From Cunninghamia lanceolata (taxonomy: Eukaryota; Streptophyta; Pinopsida; Cupressales; Cupressaceae): a stretch of 64,000 nt of DNA. The position numbers and the translations under genes were made by a program. The stretch is taken from positions 15,135,001-15,199,000 of the forward strand of contig BSBN01000888.1 of the NCBI GenBank assembly GCA_027924645.1, read 5' to 3'. This document shows, one piece after another, positions 12,578 to 25,653 of this stretch. Below the pieces are notes generated by a model. The model did not search any database, was not told the origin of the DNA, and saw only the letters and a program-made list of their open reading frames with translations. Position 1 is the stretch's first letter. The number at the start of each line of letters is the position of its first letter.

Positions 12578-13465
12578 TCTAGTAAGAGTGCAAATTTGTT
12601 TGTATATTGTATAAATTTATTGCATGTTTAGGAGTGATCTGCTAATGGCGTGATCGATCTGTCTTTTACAAGCGAGTTCTTCTCTTCATTCTACAGGCAA
12701 ATTTCTATGAATATTTTCACCACAATGGAGGTAGATGTAAACCTTTATTTCTAGATGAATGCATGTTTCTTCCCCTAATTCTTCTTTGCATGATACTTTC
12801 TTTCTTCCTTATTGATTCTTTAAAAATTATACATGCTTTGCGAGCACCACATGTTAAAGATCTAGGAAAATTTGGAGCTTTGTAAAAATTGAACTTATGT
12901 AAAGTTCCAGATGGGTGTTTTTCTTAAAGCATCTAGTATAAATTTCTTTCATTTTGCTTCTAGATAAAGAAACTTAGGATAAAAGTTGCTAACAAACTAC
13001 CAAAGCTTTGCAACTTTTCCTCCTATGGAAGCCAAAAGTGTTCTTCTGTTCTAAGTTTTGATCTACATGAGATTCCAGAGTCACATCCTGAGTGTTTCCA
13101 GAGTTTCTTTCTAGCAGGACAATACTACTAAGCATTGGATAAATAATGGCATCATCCCAATTGGAGGGAATCTATGCAGTTCTTTGGAGCACATCTTTGC
13201 AAAATCATATCTTCCTATCTTCAGATGATCAGTTTCTGTATTCAGAGACTGTGCACCTGTATGTTCATCCATTTGAGCAATGCAGAATATGTGCAGTGGT
13301 TTCTATGACTCTGATATAATCCTATTGTAGTGTGTTTTTAAATGCAGTTCTTCATGGGAAGTGTAGCTTTCTTCTTTAGTTTGCATAAATGGTTAGGAGT
13401 TTTTCTCACTTTGGTTTTCTTCTTTCCTCTTTTTTTTTGTCTCCTTAATTAGACTTAAAGGGGGT
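12578..13465 (+). other. T1 internal region, non-coding
   Basis: About 0.9 kb without a gag-pol frame. It ends in the polypurine tract (aaaggggg) next to the 3' LTR. I see no gene. Confidence 0.7.
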
Positions 13466-13859
13466 TGTTAGCATCTTTAACTATAAGCTAACTAATGAGT
13501 TGACTGGAGCATCAGTTGCTCTCTTTTTCACCACCTTCCTTCATGCAAATAAGGAACGGTGAAACAACAATTTAACTCTATCTCTCTTTTAACCACCTTC
13601 CTTCATGCAAATAAGGAATGGTGAAAAAGAAGTTTAACTTTGCTTTCACTGCCTCTTTCTTCAGGGGTTGCTTTGTGGTAGTTCATCTTTGACTCACAAT
13701 TTTGAATGGAGCTCATCTCCTGCTATATATTGTACTCATTCTTAAGTTAATTAATGATTGATTCACAATTTATCTTTCATGTCAATTAATTTGTGCAATC
13801 ATGTAATTTGTTGCTCTACCAGTATTCCTAGTTTTCACAGGTTTAACTAAAATTTAACC
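13466..13859 (+). repeat. T1 3' LTR
   Basis: A 394-bp LTR starting TGTTAGC and ending TTTAACC, followed by the GAAAT duplication. It has the uninterrupted sequence gagttgactggagcatcag, the empty counterpart of the G1 insertion site. Confidence 0.88.
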
Positions 13860-15606
13860 GAAATCAGCCCCTGGGCATTGGAAAATTTGGTCAACAAGTA
13901 ACTATGCTACATTGAATGTGGCCCATGGCCTCTGTAAGAAGATCAATGGATTTCTTGGGAGCCCATGCCTTGTAAATTGATTTTGCATCCTTGATGTACT
14001 GTTTCAGCCACCCACTTTACATTAATGGTGTTCCTGGAATTGTCAGTGTGTTTTTGTGTGTTTTCTGGGTGATATGCATATTAAGGAAGGCTAGGAAGCT
14101 AACCTTTGAAAAATTGGAATTCGGAGGTTGGGCCTTCCACCTTGTAGCTTATAATATCTGGAAGAGGGAAGAGAAGAGCCCTGATCCTGCCAATATATAA
14201 ATATGAAGGATTTAGGGGTTTGAGCCTCGGGCCTTCTACCTTCTAGGTTATGCCATGACGTCAAGGCCATCCACTTGGCATCTTCTCGTGGTTCTGTAGA
14301 CCTACCGTGGGCCCACCCAAAAGGTTCCGCATAATGGCAGAAATCTATAGGAAAATTATTTCCCATCAGGGGTGGGTCATCGAGCCTTCCACCTTCCATG
14401 AAGAAGATGAAAGGAAGGAAGCCTGAAGTCTGACCTTTGACAGACTTAGTGCTACATTGGCCTCATCAAACTTCAGCCTTTGGGCCTTTGCTATTTCACC
14501 TGCTTGGAAGAATAGAGAACATCATCACCCCAACCACCAAAACTGCTATGTATCCTCATTCTGCGGTTCTGCAAGCTAGTTGTGGGTCTCCCAAAAAGTT
14601 CTTTGGAATGGTGAAATACCTTAGAAAAATACTTGTCGGGGATCAATCATCGAGCCTTCATCCTTCTGCCTTCCAAAAGGAAGGAGGAAGGAAGGAAGCC
14701 TGAAACTCTAGAGTCTGCCACACTTAGACAAATTTTAGACCCTAATTTTAGAGCTAATAAATGGCAAGACAAAAGGCATGAATTCTAAACTTTGAAACTC
14801 CAACAAAGGTGAAAATACAAGGAAACACTTTTTTTTTACTTAGTCATTGTTTGGGATTCCTAACTTGCATTTTCAAAACGCAAACACGTGAAAACCTATG
14901 GAAGATATCTCTGATCAATTATAAACTATAGGTTCAACATTGGAGGTATAAAGTGGGATTCAGATGGAATTTGGGAGCAAAATGGAGCATTTTAGGAACT
15001 AATTTTTTTAGGTGTCAACACTGGCTCTAGTTGGGGACATGTGGAAAACTTGTCAAAACAAGGATCGAGAATATCTCCAGGCATACCAACACACAAAACA
15101 TATTTACAATAACACACAGTCAAAAAGACTGTATCAAAATTTTGGGATAGTGCAGGCCACCCCTACAGAAAACTTGATGAAGATAATTGCCCCTGTCTAA
15201 GACAAGCCAATTTAAGGAGATGATCTCCCTTAATCCTTTGTTGCACTGATCACCCAACATTAGCAACAAAATTATTTTTCATGCATGCACATACAAAATA
15301 CAGACATTCATATCACCATACTGAAAATGGAAAAAATTTCACCAAGGAAAGTTAGCCATAGATAATATGACTCATCATCATGTTGACTTATATAGGATTA
15401 TTCACCTTCAAATTCCATGTGAGCATGATGCATTTCTGGGTCTACATAAATATCAGGATGGAGAACAATATCAAGCTAATAATCATCAAACCCAGGTGTG
15501 GTCTTATGTTGGGCCATGTCATATGACTATTCTAATTCTTGTAACTCAACTACACTATGAATACTAATGTTTTCCTCCATGACTTAATCAAAGGCATGAT
15601 TCAGAG

Positions 15607-17511
15607 TTAAATCTGCACCATTAGCACATAAATCAAAAATCTGAGGCACTTCAAGTGAAGAATCAAAATCTTCAAATCGTATCTCTGTTTTGGATTCCAT
15701 GACACACATTGTTGTGTAAAAATTACTACTAAGAAAATCATTGATGATTTTCTCTTCACCCTACAAATCAAATACTTGACCCAGACTAGAAGACCTAGCC
15801 TCAATACTAACAAGCCTAGCCAATGAGCTCAAAAATATGCTCTCAACATGATCCACATCAATAAGAGATAACTGACCCAAATAGAGCTCTAGAAAACCAT
15901 TTGTGACAATCTTCATAATGGGAAACATTTACCTTAGAATCAGTTGTAGTTTTAGTAGTGCCTTCATGGTGTCCATCCAAAGCATAAACCACTTCATCCT
16001 CATGCAAACAAGTATGAATGACTCAATATCATCATCAGTAACAAATAAGAGTAAAACATCAAATAAGATACTAGCATCTTGTTCACCCTTAAATACATTT
16101 TGTATTCCCTCGTCATCCACTTGATGTCAACAGGTAGCCATGTCATATTGCATAAAACTCTCCTCCTCTAAAGGTGATGACTCAAATTCATTTAGTCCAA
16201 AGTCATCTTCAAAAAGAGGATTATCCATGCACCATTGAAAGTCATAAATTGTACTACCTGATGAACTTGCATGCTCTTCATAAGAGGCATTATCCCTTAT
16301 GCTCATCTCTTCATCATCATTTTCTTCATCAATATATGCATGCTCTTCATAATCAACTACATGAACTGAGTCATTTAATGTTTCACTTGCATACAAACCC
16401 TCCAAGAGATCTGCAATACTACAAGCAGTAGGGTCATATGTCTCTTCACTGAATTGGAGATGATCATTTATTTGTTCATTCTCATCCTCCACTGATGACT
16501 GATCCAATGGAATGTAGGTGCAACTTCACTACTATTTTCATTTGGATCATTATCATACACTACACTAGCACCTTCCTCTACCATTCTACACACACAATCA
16601 TCACTTGATATTGTGTCTGGATCATTTGAAACATATGCATCCTTGTTGTCTACAACAACGTATCCATTATCAACTACCTCTATATATGAGGACATAGATT
16701 TTAGAATCATATCCTGCTTAACCTTGTCAACATAATCAATGAACAAATATGCCTGTTGCATACCCATTAGATTGAATTCCTCTCATATAGAAATTGAGCT
16801 TAAGGAAGCATCATAAGCTCACAGAAACATATCAATGCAAACAGGAAGACCAGGTCTACTTTTTCTGGGATGTGAGATAGGGCCACCACAAATCTGTGGT
16901 TGAGCTTCATGCTAGACTCCCCTTCTTTCCTTATGATATTTTCTAGTTCTTAGATAAGAAAAATAGGTTCTAAACTACTTGTATAGTCTTCAAATGTAGC
17001 CACCAATTGCTCCCAGGAAGCAAAATACTGGTTAGGGAAACTAACCAGCCACTTCCATGCTACTCCACACAAAGATGTAACAAAACATTTCATCCACATA
17101 TCATTGTCTTCAAAATGAAATCTATCCATGAAGTTTGAAAATGCATCAATGTGTGTCTTCCAATTATAAGCTTCACACCCATCAAATAAAGGCATCTGAT
17201 TATAAATCTTCTTGGGTAGGGATTTTTTCTCATAACTAACCCATGAGAGTTTCATTTGTGTATATGTATTTTCATTTGCAAAAGGACGAGGCCAAGGAAA
17301 ACAGCAACTACGAGCAACAAGAGGGGAATTGGACTGACGCATTCTGATTTGGCTTTCTGATTCTCTTTCTTGAGCTACAATAGATACTCAAGCAACTGCT
17401 TTTCTTTTTCAATTTCTTACTGCAGTCTAGTTGGCTCATTTCTATTAGGCAAGGGCTCAAAACATTCTGGGTTTGTAAAATTAGTAGGGCTATGATTAGA
17501 AAATACATCAT
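15607..17511 (-). pseudogene. G0 gag and acidic downstream coding region
   Basis: Reading leftwards, 17342-16950 encodes a gag-like capsid segment: MPLFDGCEAYNWKTHIDAFS, then MWMKCFVTSLCGVAWKWLVSFPNQYFASWEQLVATF. The wording is typical of plant gypsy gag. It is followed by acidic segments at 16767-16468, 16507-16127, 16120-15929 and 15813-15607 in different frames, so frameshifts have broken one original frame. The acidic part includes DFQWCMDNPLFEDD (about 16232-16191), shared with G1. No protease, RT or integrase is present. G0 therefore belongs with G1 to a style of gypsy element that keeps gag plus an acidic extension only. Confidence 0.65.
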
Positions 17512-17908
17512 CTAGATGGTCAAAGGCCATATAGTTCCTAGGGTCTACAACATAAGAAGATGCATAGGAAGCATCCTTCCCAGGGTATCCATGTCCATAC
17601 TAGTTGGGCATGACCAACTACAAACCACATGTGTAGGATAAAGGAAAGAAAACAACATGTTCCTTTACTGAGAAAGAAACCACGGTCAAGGTACGAAGAA
17701 AAAAATATACCTTAACCAATTGTAATCTCCTTGAGACATGCACACAACATCAACACTTTGTTTTCTTTTGATAGTAGAGTCGCCACCTCACTAAATAAGG
17801 AAATCCCTTGAAGCGTTATAATCTTCAAGGCTTCAAAATTGATTCTGGGTTGCTCACACCAGCAAAGTTTTCAAAGATTTATAACCCAACACTAAATTAG
17901 TGCCAATC

Positions 17909-19824
17909 TGTTGGTGTAAGTTGAAGGGCTACCTACTTACCCATAGCAATGGACTGCACAATTGCAATGACTGCAAATAGGGGTCTTCAAATCGGAACCA
18001 AAGTATCACTATCCCCAGTAATGGTGCCAAAATGTTGGCATAAGATGACGGGTTGCCAAAGTTACACAATAACAAATTGTACCATTGCAAATTTACTATT
18101 ACTAAGGGCATGAAAAATGCATGAGTTGCCTAAAATTTGGCAACAGCTAAAGTAACTTTGTCCCCGACAACGGTGTAATAACCACAATGAAATAATTTGA
18201 TATATTTTTTTGTAAATAATAGCACCACACAACAAATCTAAAATAAACCCTTGTATTTCAAACCCTTATAACAATATTTTTTTGAAGTTATTTGAAATAC
18301 CCACAAAAGAGTCAATTTCATAACAAAATATGCATCAAACTTTGACAATTTTTGCACTAAAACTCTCAAATCTCCTTATATAATTAAAATATGATTTTTA
18401 CACATGAAATATGTTGTAATATCAGAAATAACTACAACAGAAACAGCAGCAACAAAATCTAGAATTATACTTTCAAGATCTTCACCTAAAAACTGTAAAT
18501 AACACATCAAACTTGCACAGTTTGCTCCACAAACACCCAAAACTGATTTTTATTGGTTTCTTGTTGATAATGAACACTACAGAGGACTGATATATTAGTC
18601 ACAATATAGAAGCAATAGGACACCCCCAAACTGAAAAATAAATTTATCAAATTCCTCACAATATTGAAATACACACCATGAAATTTAACTTGCTAAGCTC
18701 CAACAACACCCAACTGTAAAATAAACATATAAAAATTTAGGAACTGATGTAGAACAACAAAACACCAACAATGAAGGTGCCACAGTAGCATCAAACCCAC
18801 AACACACTGTACACATAAAATTTACAATTAACACCTCCAACACACCATACCTACAAAACCAAACAACACTGGAATCCTCTAAATCTGCAATAATCTAAAG
18901 CACTGATGCAACATCTGAATAAGATTGCCCATAGAAATCAATGGGGTTTTGTCCACTGACTTCAAATCTCCATTGAGTTTTCTTCCGAGAAGATCGTTGT
19001 AGAACCAAAGTTCACACATAAAATACGAGGAAAAATAAAATGGCCAAAAGATCCTCTACTGGAAAAATTCATGATATTTATATTGCCAAAGCACAAAATG
19101 GGTATTCAAAAACCCAATTGCCAACTTGGAGGGAAATAATAAAATATTAATTAAAATTTGTCTTTTGAAATTTCCACCTCCCATGAAAACTAAAAATAGC
19201 TCCACTTACACCTCACTGCTACAAGAAAATCAAACCCAATCTTAACAAGATTCTAAAATCTCCAAGAAAAGAAAAGGCATCTTCCCCATTTCCAACACCT
19301 CCACAAGAGAAAATAAATATTAATATTTAATATTTAATTGTTTTCTTTTCATCCACATCTTATAGTTAAAATTAATTAATAATTTCCCTTTTCAAATTAT
19401 TTTCTGAAAAAGTAGGGAAATTACTAATTTCCTTAGAGTTATCCAAAACCTCATGAAAAATCCACTTGTGTAATAAAACTTAATATTTAATATTTAATTT
19501 CTCCCAATAAATAATAATCTCCTAAATTTATGGGAAAACAATAAAAATATTAAATAAAATATTTTCCCTATGTGTCATGTTATTTCCAACTTACTATTTC
19601 TGGACAATGGAGACTTACTATTTAGAGTAAGTTCTATTTTTGGAAAGAGGGACATGACAAATGGTGCCAAAATGTCTAGCGTAAGTTGACAGGCTGCCCA
19701 ACATACACACAACAACAAATTGCACTGCTACAAATTTACTAATACCAAGGGCATGAAAAAAGCACGAGTTGCCTAAAACCCAGCAACGACTAATGTAACT
19801 TTGTCCCTGAAAACGACACCAAAA
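17909..19824 (-). repeat. G0 leader with repeated PBS-bearing units
   Basis: Units starting tgttggYRtaagttga recur at 17909, 18033 and 19673. The last two run about 150 bp through aagggcatgaaaaaYgcaYgagttgcctaa to another PBS-like sequence. Minus-strand tRNA-Asp-like primer sites sit at 18011-18029, 18160-18178, partly at 19655-19669, and at 19803-19821. The last lies 3 bases from the right LTR and is the functional-position site. The intervening 18180-19655 is AT-rich with no gene I can identify. Confidence 0.6.
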
Positions 19825-20765
19825 TGTTGGTTCCCAAAATAATTGTAACCCAAAACTCTAAAACATTCCTAAATCACCTAGGCTAGGGATTGTCATCAGG
19901 GTGATAGGAAGAGGTTAATCAACAAGTTAAGGGGGATTTTGGTCAACTACAATTGTGGGTATACTCCTCTACACTCCACATTCAACCAAACCTAGGAGGG
20001 TTATTCCTAGAGGTATAAAATAAAATACCAAGAATAGATACAACCATACCCAATGTACACTTGACCCCAAGAGTTGTCACTAGATCAAGACAAACTAGTT
20101 GCACATGCATCTATATTAAGCTGAATCAACTCTGAGAATGTACATGCATAGGAAAGATGATTTTTTGCCTAAACCATGGGTGAATGATTTGTTTTATTTA
20201 AAAGAGTGATTGGTCCCTCTCCAATATAGACCGATGCCTATTCCATTGGGCAACGGAGTCATAGAATGAAAGGAGGAAAGGAAGTACACAGCAAAGGATG
20301 AACAGAACTAGACATACATTTACATATATAACTTTCAGATAGATCTTCATACAATGTGAATACTTAATGATCCAAAAGAGAACTGCATTGGTTCATATGC
20401 AACAAAGAAATGACAAATACAAAGTAAATACAAAACTACGATTACATATTTACCAAAACCACTACAAACTCTTGCGGAGACATTCGTTATATCCAAATCT
20501 ACTTTACATAACCTTCCAACTCTATGTTGTATAAAATCCCTTCACTAACAAACCAAATAGATCATGTGTTGATGCCAAGGTAACTCCTTACGCTCTCCTA
20601 GACAAAATAATTGGCTCAGTGACCAACCCTAAAAATATCTAAAAAATATTCCTATATAGCAATCAACCCCTAGGCATTGGAAAATTTGGTCAGTAAGTAA
20701 CTGTGTTGCATTGAATGTGGTCGATGGTCTCTATTAGAAGATTAGTGGATTTCCTAAGAGCCCAT

Positions 20766-21158
20766 TGTTGAGTTGTTTCTAGCTTTGATCAGATAACATA
20801 TATAAGGTATGTTAAGATAAATATCAATATAGCATGATCAAATGATATATTACCAAAAAATAAACATCTTCTGCATTCTAAACGGTGATTAGTAACTGTT
20901 AAAATCGGTGAAACTGATTACAATACAAATGGTGACAAAGTCACACCTGTGATAGATGTGACCCCTACCATCACTCACATATTTATATCAATGTCTTTTC
21001 CCTGCAATAACACATATCGACACAAAAATCAGAAGTGTATGAGAAGTGAAAATTGCATCTGAAATACAAAAGAAAGTAATAAGTTAAGTCTGCAATATAA
21101 ATACCCAACTTTCAGAAAATATCCAAGTCAGAGATTATAAGTTTGATTTGAATTTACA
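20766..21158 (+). repeat. C1 5' LTR
   Basis: 393 bp. It lacks a 33-bp hairpin segment present in the 3' LTR; the junction is at 20955/20956. Confidence 0.93.
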
Positions 21159-21173
21159 TGGTATTAGAGCCAA
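21159..21173 (+). promoter_or_regulatory. C1 primer-binding site
   Basis: TGGTATTAGAGCCAA begins at the first base after the LTR. It matches the Copia initiator-tRNA-Met site with one C to T change. Confidence 0.88.
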
Positions 21174-21239
21174 GTTAAGCAGAATCTAGGTAGAAAATCA
21201 AACTTAAGAAATTTAGATTTAATACATCTTATTTCTGAA

Positions 21240-24200
21240 ATGGCAACAACAATCCAATTCGAAGACAGATTGGAAGGAGGAAATAACTTCTCATCATGGA
21301 AATTTAGAATTATGATGATACTAAAAGAAAATAAAGTTGATTCATTTGTGAGAGAAAACAAAATAGAACCAGTGAATGATCCTGATAAAACGACATGGAT
21401 TGAAGGAAATGATAAAGCCATGAAAATCATAGTTGATGGAGTTAGAGATCATATCGTGCTGATTCTGACAAAACATGAGACTGCAAATCATATGTTTAAG
21501 TCACTTGAAGGCAATTATGAAATTAATAACTCCAGCAAAACCTTAACCCTAAAGAGAGAAATACATCATATAAGTATGAACAAAGGAGAATCTATTAATG
21601 CATACTTTATGAGAATATCTGCACTAAGGGATCAACTATCAACACTTGGGTACAAAATTGAAAGCAAGGAACTAATATTTATTACTCTAGATGGTCTCCC
21701 AAATTCTTGGGAGACATTTGTTCAAGGCATTAGTGCAAGGTCCAAATTTCCAAAATCTGACCACCTAAGATCAGACTATCTTCAAGAAGAATCTAGACAG
21801 ACAAAGAAAGGGTCAAAACATGAAAATTTAGATGAAGACCTTCATGTTCTAAATACAAACTCTCAAAAGAAAGAGAAGAAGAAACACTTCAAGAAGAGGA
21901 AAAATTATCACGAAAAAGGTTCATTCAAGAAAGACATTTCTCGCATCCAATGTTTCAGATGCGACCAATATGGACACTATGCATATAGATGTCCTGACAG
22001 AACCAAACAACAAGCATCTTATGCCAAAATAAAAGAGCATGAATCTAAGAAATATGTATTCTACTCTGCACTTTCAAACCAAGTATCAAATAAATCCAAC
22101 ACCTGGGTTATAGATAGTGGTTCATCAAGACATATCACAGGGTTCAGGGAACTGCTAGACACCATGGTAGAAGAGACTAATGAAGAAGTAACAATTGGAG
22201 ACAACTCTGTACATCCAGTCAAGGGTGTTGGCACATGCACCCTCAAATTAAAGATTGGCATCTCCATCCAACTTACTGGAGTATTGTTTGTCCCAGGCAT
22301 CAAAAGAAACCTAGTCTCCATATCTGCACTTGAAGATAATGGATATAGGGTGACCTTTATGGATAGCAAAGTATTGGCATGGCCAAAGAACTCTACTATT
22401 AAGAAAGCCAAAACCATAGGTCGTAGACAAGGGTAATTGTATGAGTTATGTACAGAACAAAATCAAGCCCTAATTCATGAAATTGCAGACTCTAATGAAA
22501 TATGGCATAGAAGACTAGGGCACCTAAATTTCTGTACCCTATCTTCCATGGAAAGACTAGTTACAGGGTTACCCAAACTCAAACAATGTAATTCAGGGGT
22601 ATGCAAGGGGTGTGCCTTAGGGAAAAATACAAAGGGGTCCTTTCAAAATAGTTCTAGCAAAACAAATAAAGTATTAGAACTAGTCCACTCAGATTTATGT
22701 GGACACATGTCTGTACCCTCCTTAGGTGGGTTTCTATACTATGTAATCTTCGTTGATGACTTCTCCAGGAAGACATGGATCTATTTTCTTAAATGTAAAG
22801 AATCACAAGAAATCTTTAAAAGATTTAAGGAATTCAAATCCATTACTGAAAACTCTTCCGGGAGAAAATCAAACCTTAAGAATAGATAATGGGAGTGAAT
22901 ACACTTCAGACATTTTTAAAGACTTTTGTAAAAACACTGGGATTAAGAGGGAGTTCACTGTACCTTATAATCCTCAAAAAAATGGAGTTGCAAAAAGAAA
23001 AAATAGAACCATTGTAGAAGCTGCTAGGGCTATGTTACTTGATCAGAATATAGACACTTCACTTTGGGCAGAAGCATCTAGTACTATTGTCTATATACAG
23101 AACAGATGTACTCACTCTCATATTGATGATAAAACTCCTGAAGAATCCTTCACTGGCACAAAACCAAACATTAGTCATTTAAGGATATTTGGTTGTCCTA
23201 TTTACATTCATGTGCCCAAAGAGAAAAGAACTAAGTTAGAACCTTCTGGGAGAAAAAGCATCTTTGTAGGCTATAGTGAAACATCAAAAGCTTATAGAAT
23301 ATATATACCTGGTCAAAGACAGATTGAACTAAGCAGAGATGTGATTTTTGAGGAAGACATAGCTTTCAAAAGAGCCAAAATCCATATTGAGTCAGAAATT
23401 CAAACTTCCAACTCAAGCATAGAAGAGGATCCTACACTTGAGTTTCAGAGAGAGTATCCTGAGGAAGATGTAAATCATGAACAAATCACATCACTAGAAA
23501 ATCCCAAGAAAAGACCACTCTGGGCCACCAAAACAATGGAAGAAGCTAAAAATTATGCCGCTCCATCAGGGACTTTTAGGGAAAGCACAAGACCTAAGAG
23601 ATTCTCTAGTTATGTAGCTTTAATGAGTGAATTCTTTAAATCAAAACCTTGTAGTGCTATAGAAGCTCTTAAGCACCAAGTATGGAAGGATGCCATGACA
23701 GAGGAGTATCAATCCATCCTGAAGAATGATGTGTGGGATATAGTACCTAGACCAAAAGGGAAATCTGTTGTTTCTTCAAAATGGCTATTTAAAATCAAAC
23801 ATGCTATAGATGGCAGTATAGGGAAATACAAAGCAAGATTTGTAGCCAGAGGATTTTCACAAAAGGAAGGAATTGATTATGACGAATCCTTTGCTCCAGT
23901 TGCTCAATATAAATTAGTCAGGGCAGTTCTAGCTATTGCAGCAACCAAAGGGTGGAAAGTCAATCAAATGGACGTAAAAACTATTTTCTTAAATGAAACC
24001 ATTGAAGAAGAGGTTTACTTACAGCAACCCGAAGGATTTGAGATTCACAATGCAGGATCCCATGTATGTAAATTAAAGAAAGCTATATATGCACTTAAAC
24101 AGGCCCCCAGAGCCTGGTATGAAAGAATTGACAGTTATCTCTTGAGATTAGGCTTCTCAAAGAATGATGCAAATCCAAATCTCTACTTCAAACAAAGCAA

Positions 24201-25147
24201 AGGTGATATGTTAATATTGATATTATATGTTGATTATCAATTGATTATAGGGGAAGATCACCTTATTGATCAGTGTAAGAAAGATCTAGCTTCAAAATTT
24301 GACATGAAGGACTTAGGTCTATTACACTACTTCCTTGGACTGGAAGTATGGCAGAAATCAAACTGTATTATTCTAAACCAAGGGAAGTACGCAATTGATA
24401 TATTAAAAAGGTTTGGTATGATGGAATGTAGACCTATGTCTTCCCCCATGGAAACAAAATCTTCATAAATTGAAGGAAGCAGCAGCAGATTCTCTGTTGG
24501 CAGACCCCACTCTGTATAGATAGATAATTGGATCCTTGATGTATTTGGTCAATTCTAGACCTAATATCTACTATGCTATAAATGCCTTAAGTCAGTTTAT
24601 GTGTGAGCCCAAGGAGATACATCTTGTGGCTGTGAAACATATAATGAGATACCTTCAAGGTACTCTAAATTATGGCTTAAAATATGAAAAGGTTAACTTA
24701 GATCTACATGGATTCACAGATTCAGATTGGGCTGGAAGTGTAACTGACTGGAAGAGCACCTCTAGATGTTGTTTCAGTTTAGGGTTAGCAATGATATCAT
24801 GGATCAACAGAAAATAGTCTTCAGTTGCTCAAAGTTCTATAGAAGTTGAATATATTGTAGCTTCTGTGGTTGCTAGATAGGCAGTATGGCTTAGAAAACT
24901 GCTTGTGGGATTATTTGGTAAACCTCTGAAACCAACTATCATCCACTGCGACAATCAAAGTTGTATTAAGCTATCCATGAATCTAGTATTCCATGATAGA
25001 TCTAAACATATTGAGATTCCTCATCACTATGTGCGTAATATGGTGGAAAGGAATGTGATTCAGTTGGAGTATATCAGTACAGGAGATCAAACTGCAGATA
25101 TTCTTACTAAACCACTCCTCAAGGTGAAAGTTGAATACTTGGTATGA
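21240..25147 (+). pseudogene. C1 gag-pol polyprotein (Ty1/copia), broken
   Basis: Gag runs from ATG 21240 (MATTIQFEDRLEGGNNFSSW) and ends in a zinc knuckle C-x2-C-x4-H-x4-C (CFRCDQYGHYAYRC, about 21954-21995). The protease follows with DSGSSRH (about 22114). A TAA at 22434-22436 interrupts the frame just before the integrase zinc domain (HRRLGHLN, then CKGCALGK). A net frameshift falls near 22855-22885, next to DNGSEY. The integrase glutamate of the GVAERKNR motif is lysine (codon 22993-22995), and the RT motif YVDD reads YVDY (24226-24237). A frame change and stop follow at 24466-24468. The RNase H part (24490-25147) has TAG at 24521, 24815 and 24878 where Gln is usual. Each lesion alone would block function. 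Confidence 0.93.
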
Positions 25148-25496
25148 TTGAAATGTAAAATTCTAATTGATTTGTACTAATATACTAAAGATGTTTAATG
25201 TGTAAACATCTTGTGTCATATGTGTGACTCTATGACATTATGGGCCTACCCATTCTGTGTTTATTTCTAAAAGGTGACGATCTTTTGGATAATCTACACT
25301 TGTACCTAACATTATAAGGTGACGATCTTATAATGTTCATTAGACTGATATCATGTGACTTGATATTGGTATGAATCATGGAGTTATCATAATTAAGTTA
25401 TGGTAGACATTATGTGACTTAATGTCAGTGTACATACCATAACTGGGATATATATAAGGAGAATGTAATGTTCTCAAGTATAGTATATCATTTAGT

Positions 25497-25562
25497 ATCA
25501 TGAGGTAGGTGATGCTACATATCACGAGATAGGTGATACTATATATCATGAGTTATGTGATA
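25497..25562 (+). repeat. Three imperfect 24-bp tandem units before C1 3' LTR
   Basis: The unit atcatgagRtaggtgatRctaYat occurs at about 25497, 25521 and 25545, the last copy truncated and diverged. It lies between the pol end and the polypurine tract. Confidence 0.65.
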
Positions 25563-25653
25563 TTAAATTACTTTAAGTAATTAATTATAGATTAGATAAT
25601 TGATATTCACAGAGAATATTGTGATATTGTTATCTTCCCAAGCTAAGAGGGAG

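Larger units (their letters stand above)
5219..13859 (+). mobile_element. T1: small non-autonomous Copia-type (TRIM-like) element
   Basis: Two 394-bp LTRs (5219-5259 joined to 12209-12561, and 13466-13859) start TGTTAGC and end TTTAACA (3' copy TTTAACC). The exact 5-bp duplication GAAAT lies at 5214-5218 and 13860-13864. A tRNA-iMet-type primer-binding site TGGTATCAGAGC starts at 12562, and a polypurine tract (aaaggggg) lies just before 13466. The internal part is only about 0.9 kb with no gag or pol, so it depends on another element's enzymes. Each LTR carries a tandem pair of about 62-bp units containing ttccttcatgcaaataagga. Its 5' LTR was later split by G1. The uninterrupted target is visible at about 20654-20684 in the right LTR of G0. 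Confidence 0.88.
4313..15020 (-). repeat. G0 left LTR (3' LTR), interrupted by T1 and G1
   Basis: The native LTR is about 2.06 kb, made of 4313-5218 plus 13865-15020. It pairs with 19825-20765 plus 26085-27137. Conserved wording includes gggtgataggaagaggtt near 4378 and 19901, and ggaagaggg near 14159 and 26278. Divergence between the two copies is clearly larger than in the nested elements, consistent with G0 being older. Confidence 0.85.

Noticed and set aside
15021..15037. ctggctctagttgggga next to the left LTR of G0 as a primer-binding site
   Set aside because: It resembles one loosely, but gag reads on the minus strand and a better site with a correct 3-base spacer lies at the other LTR (19803-19821).
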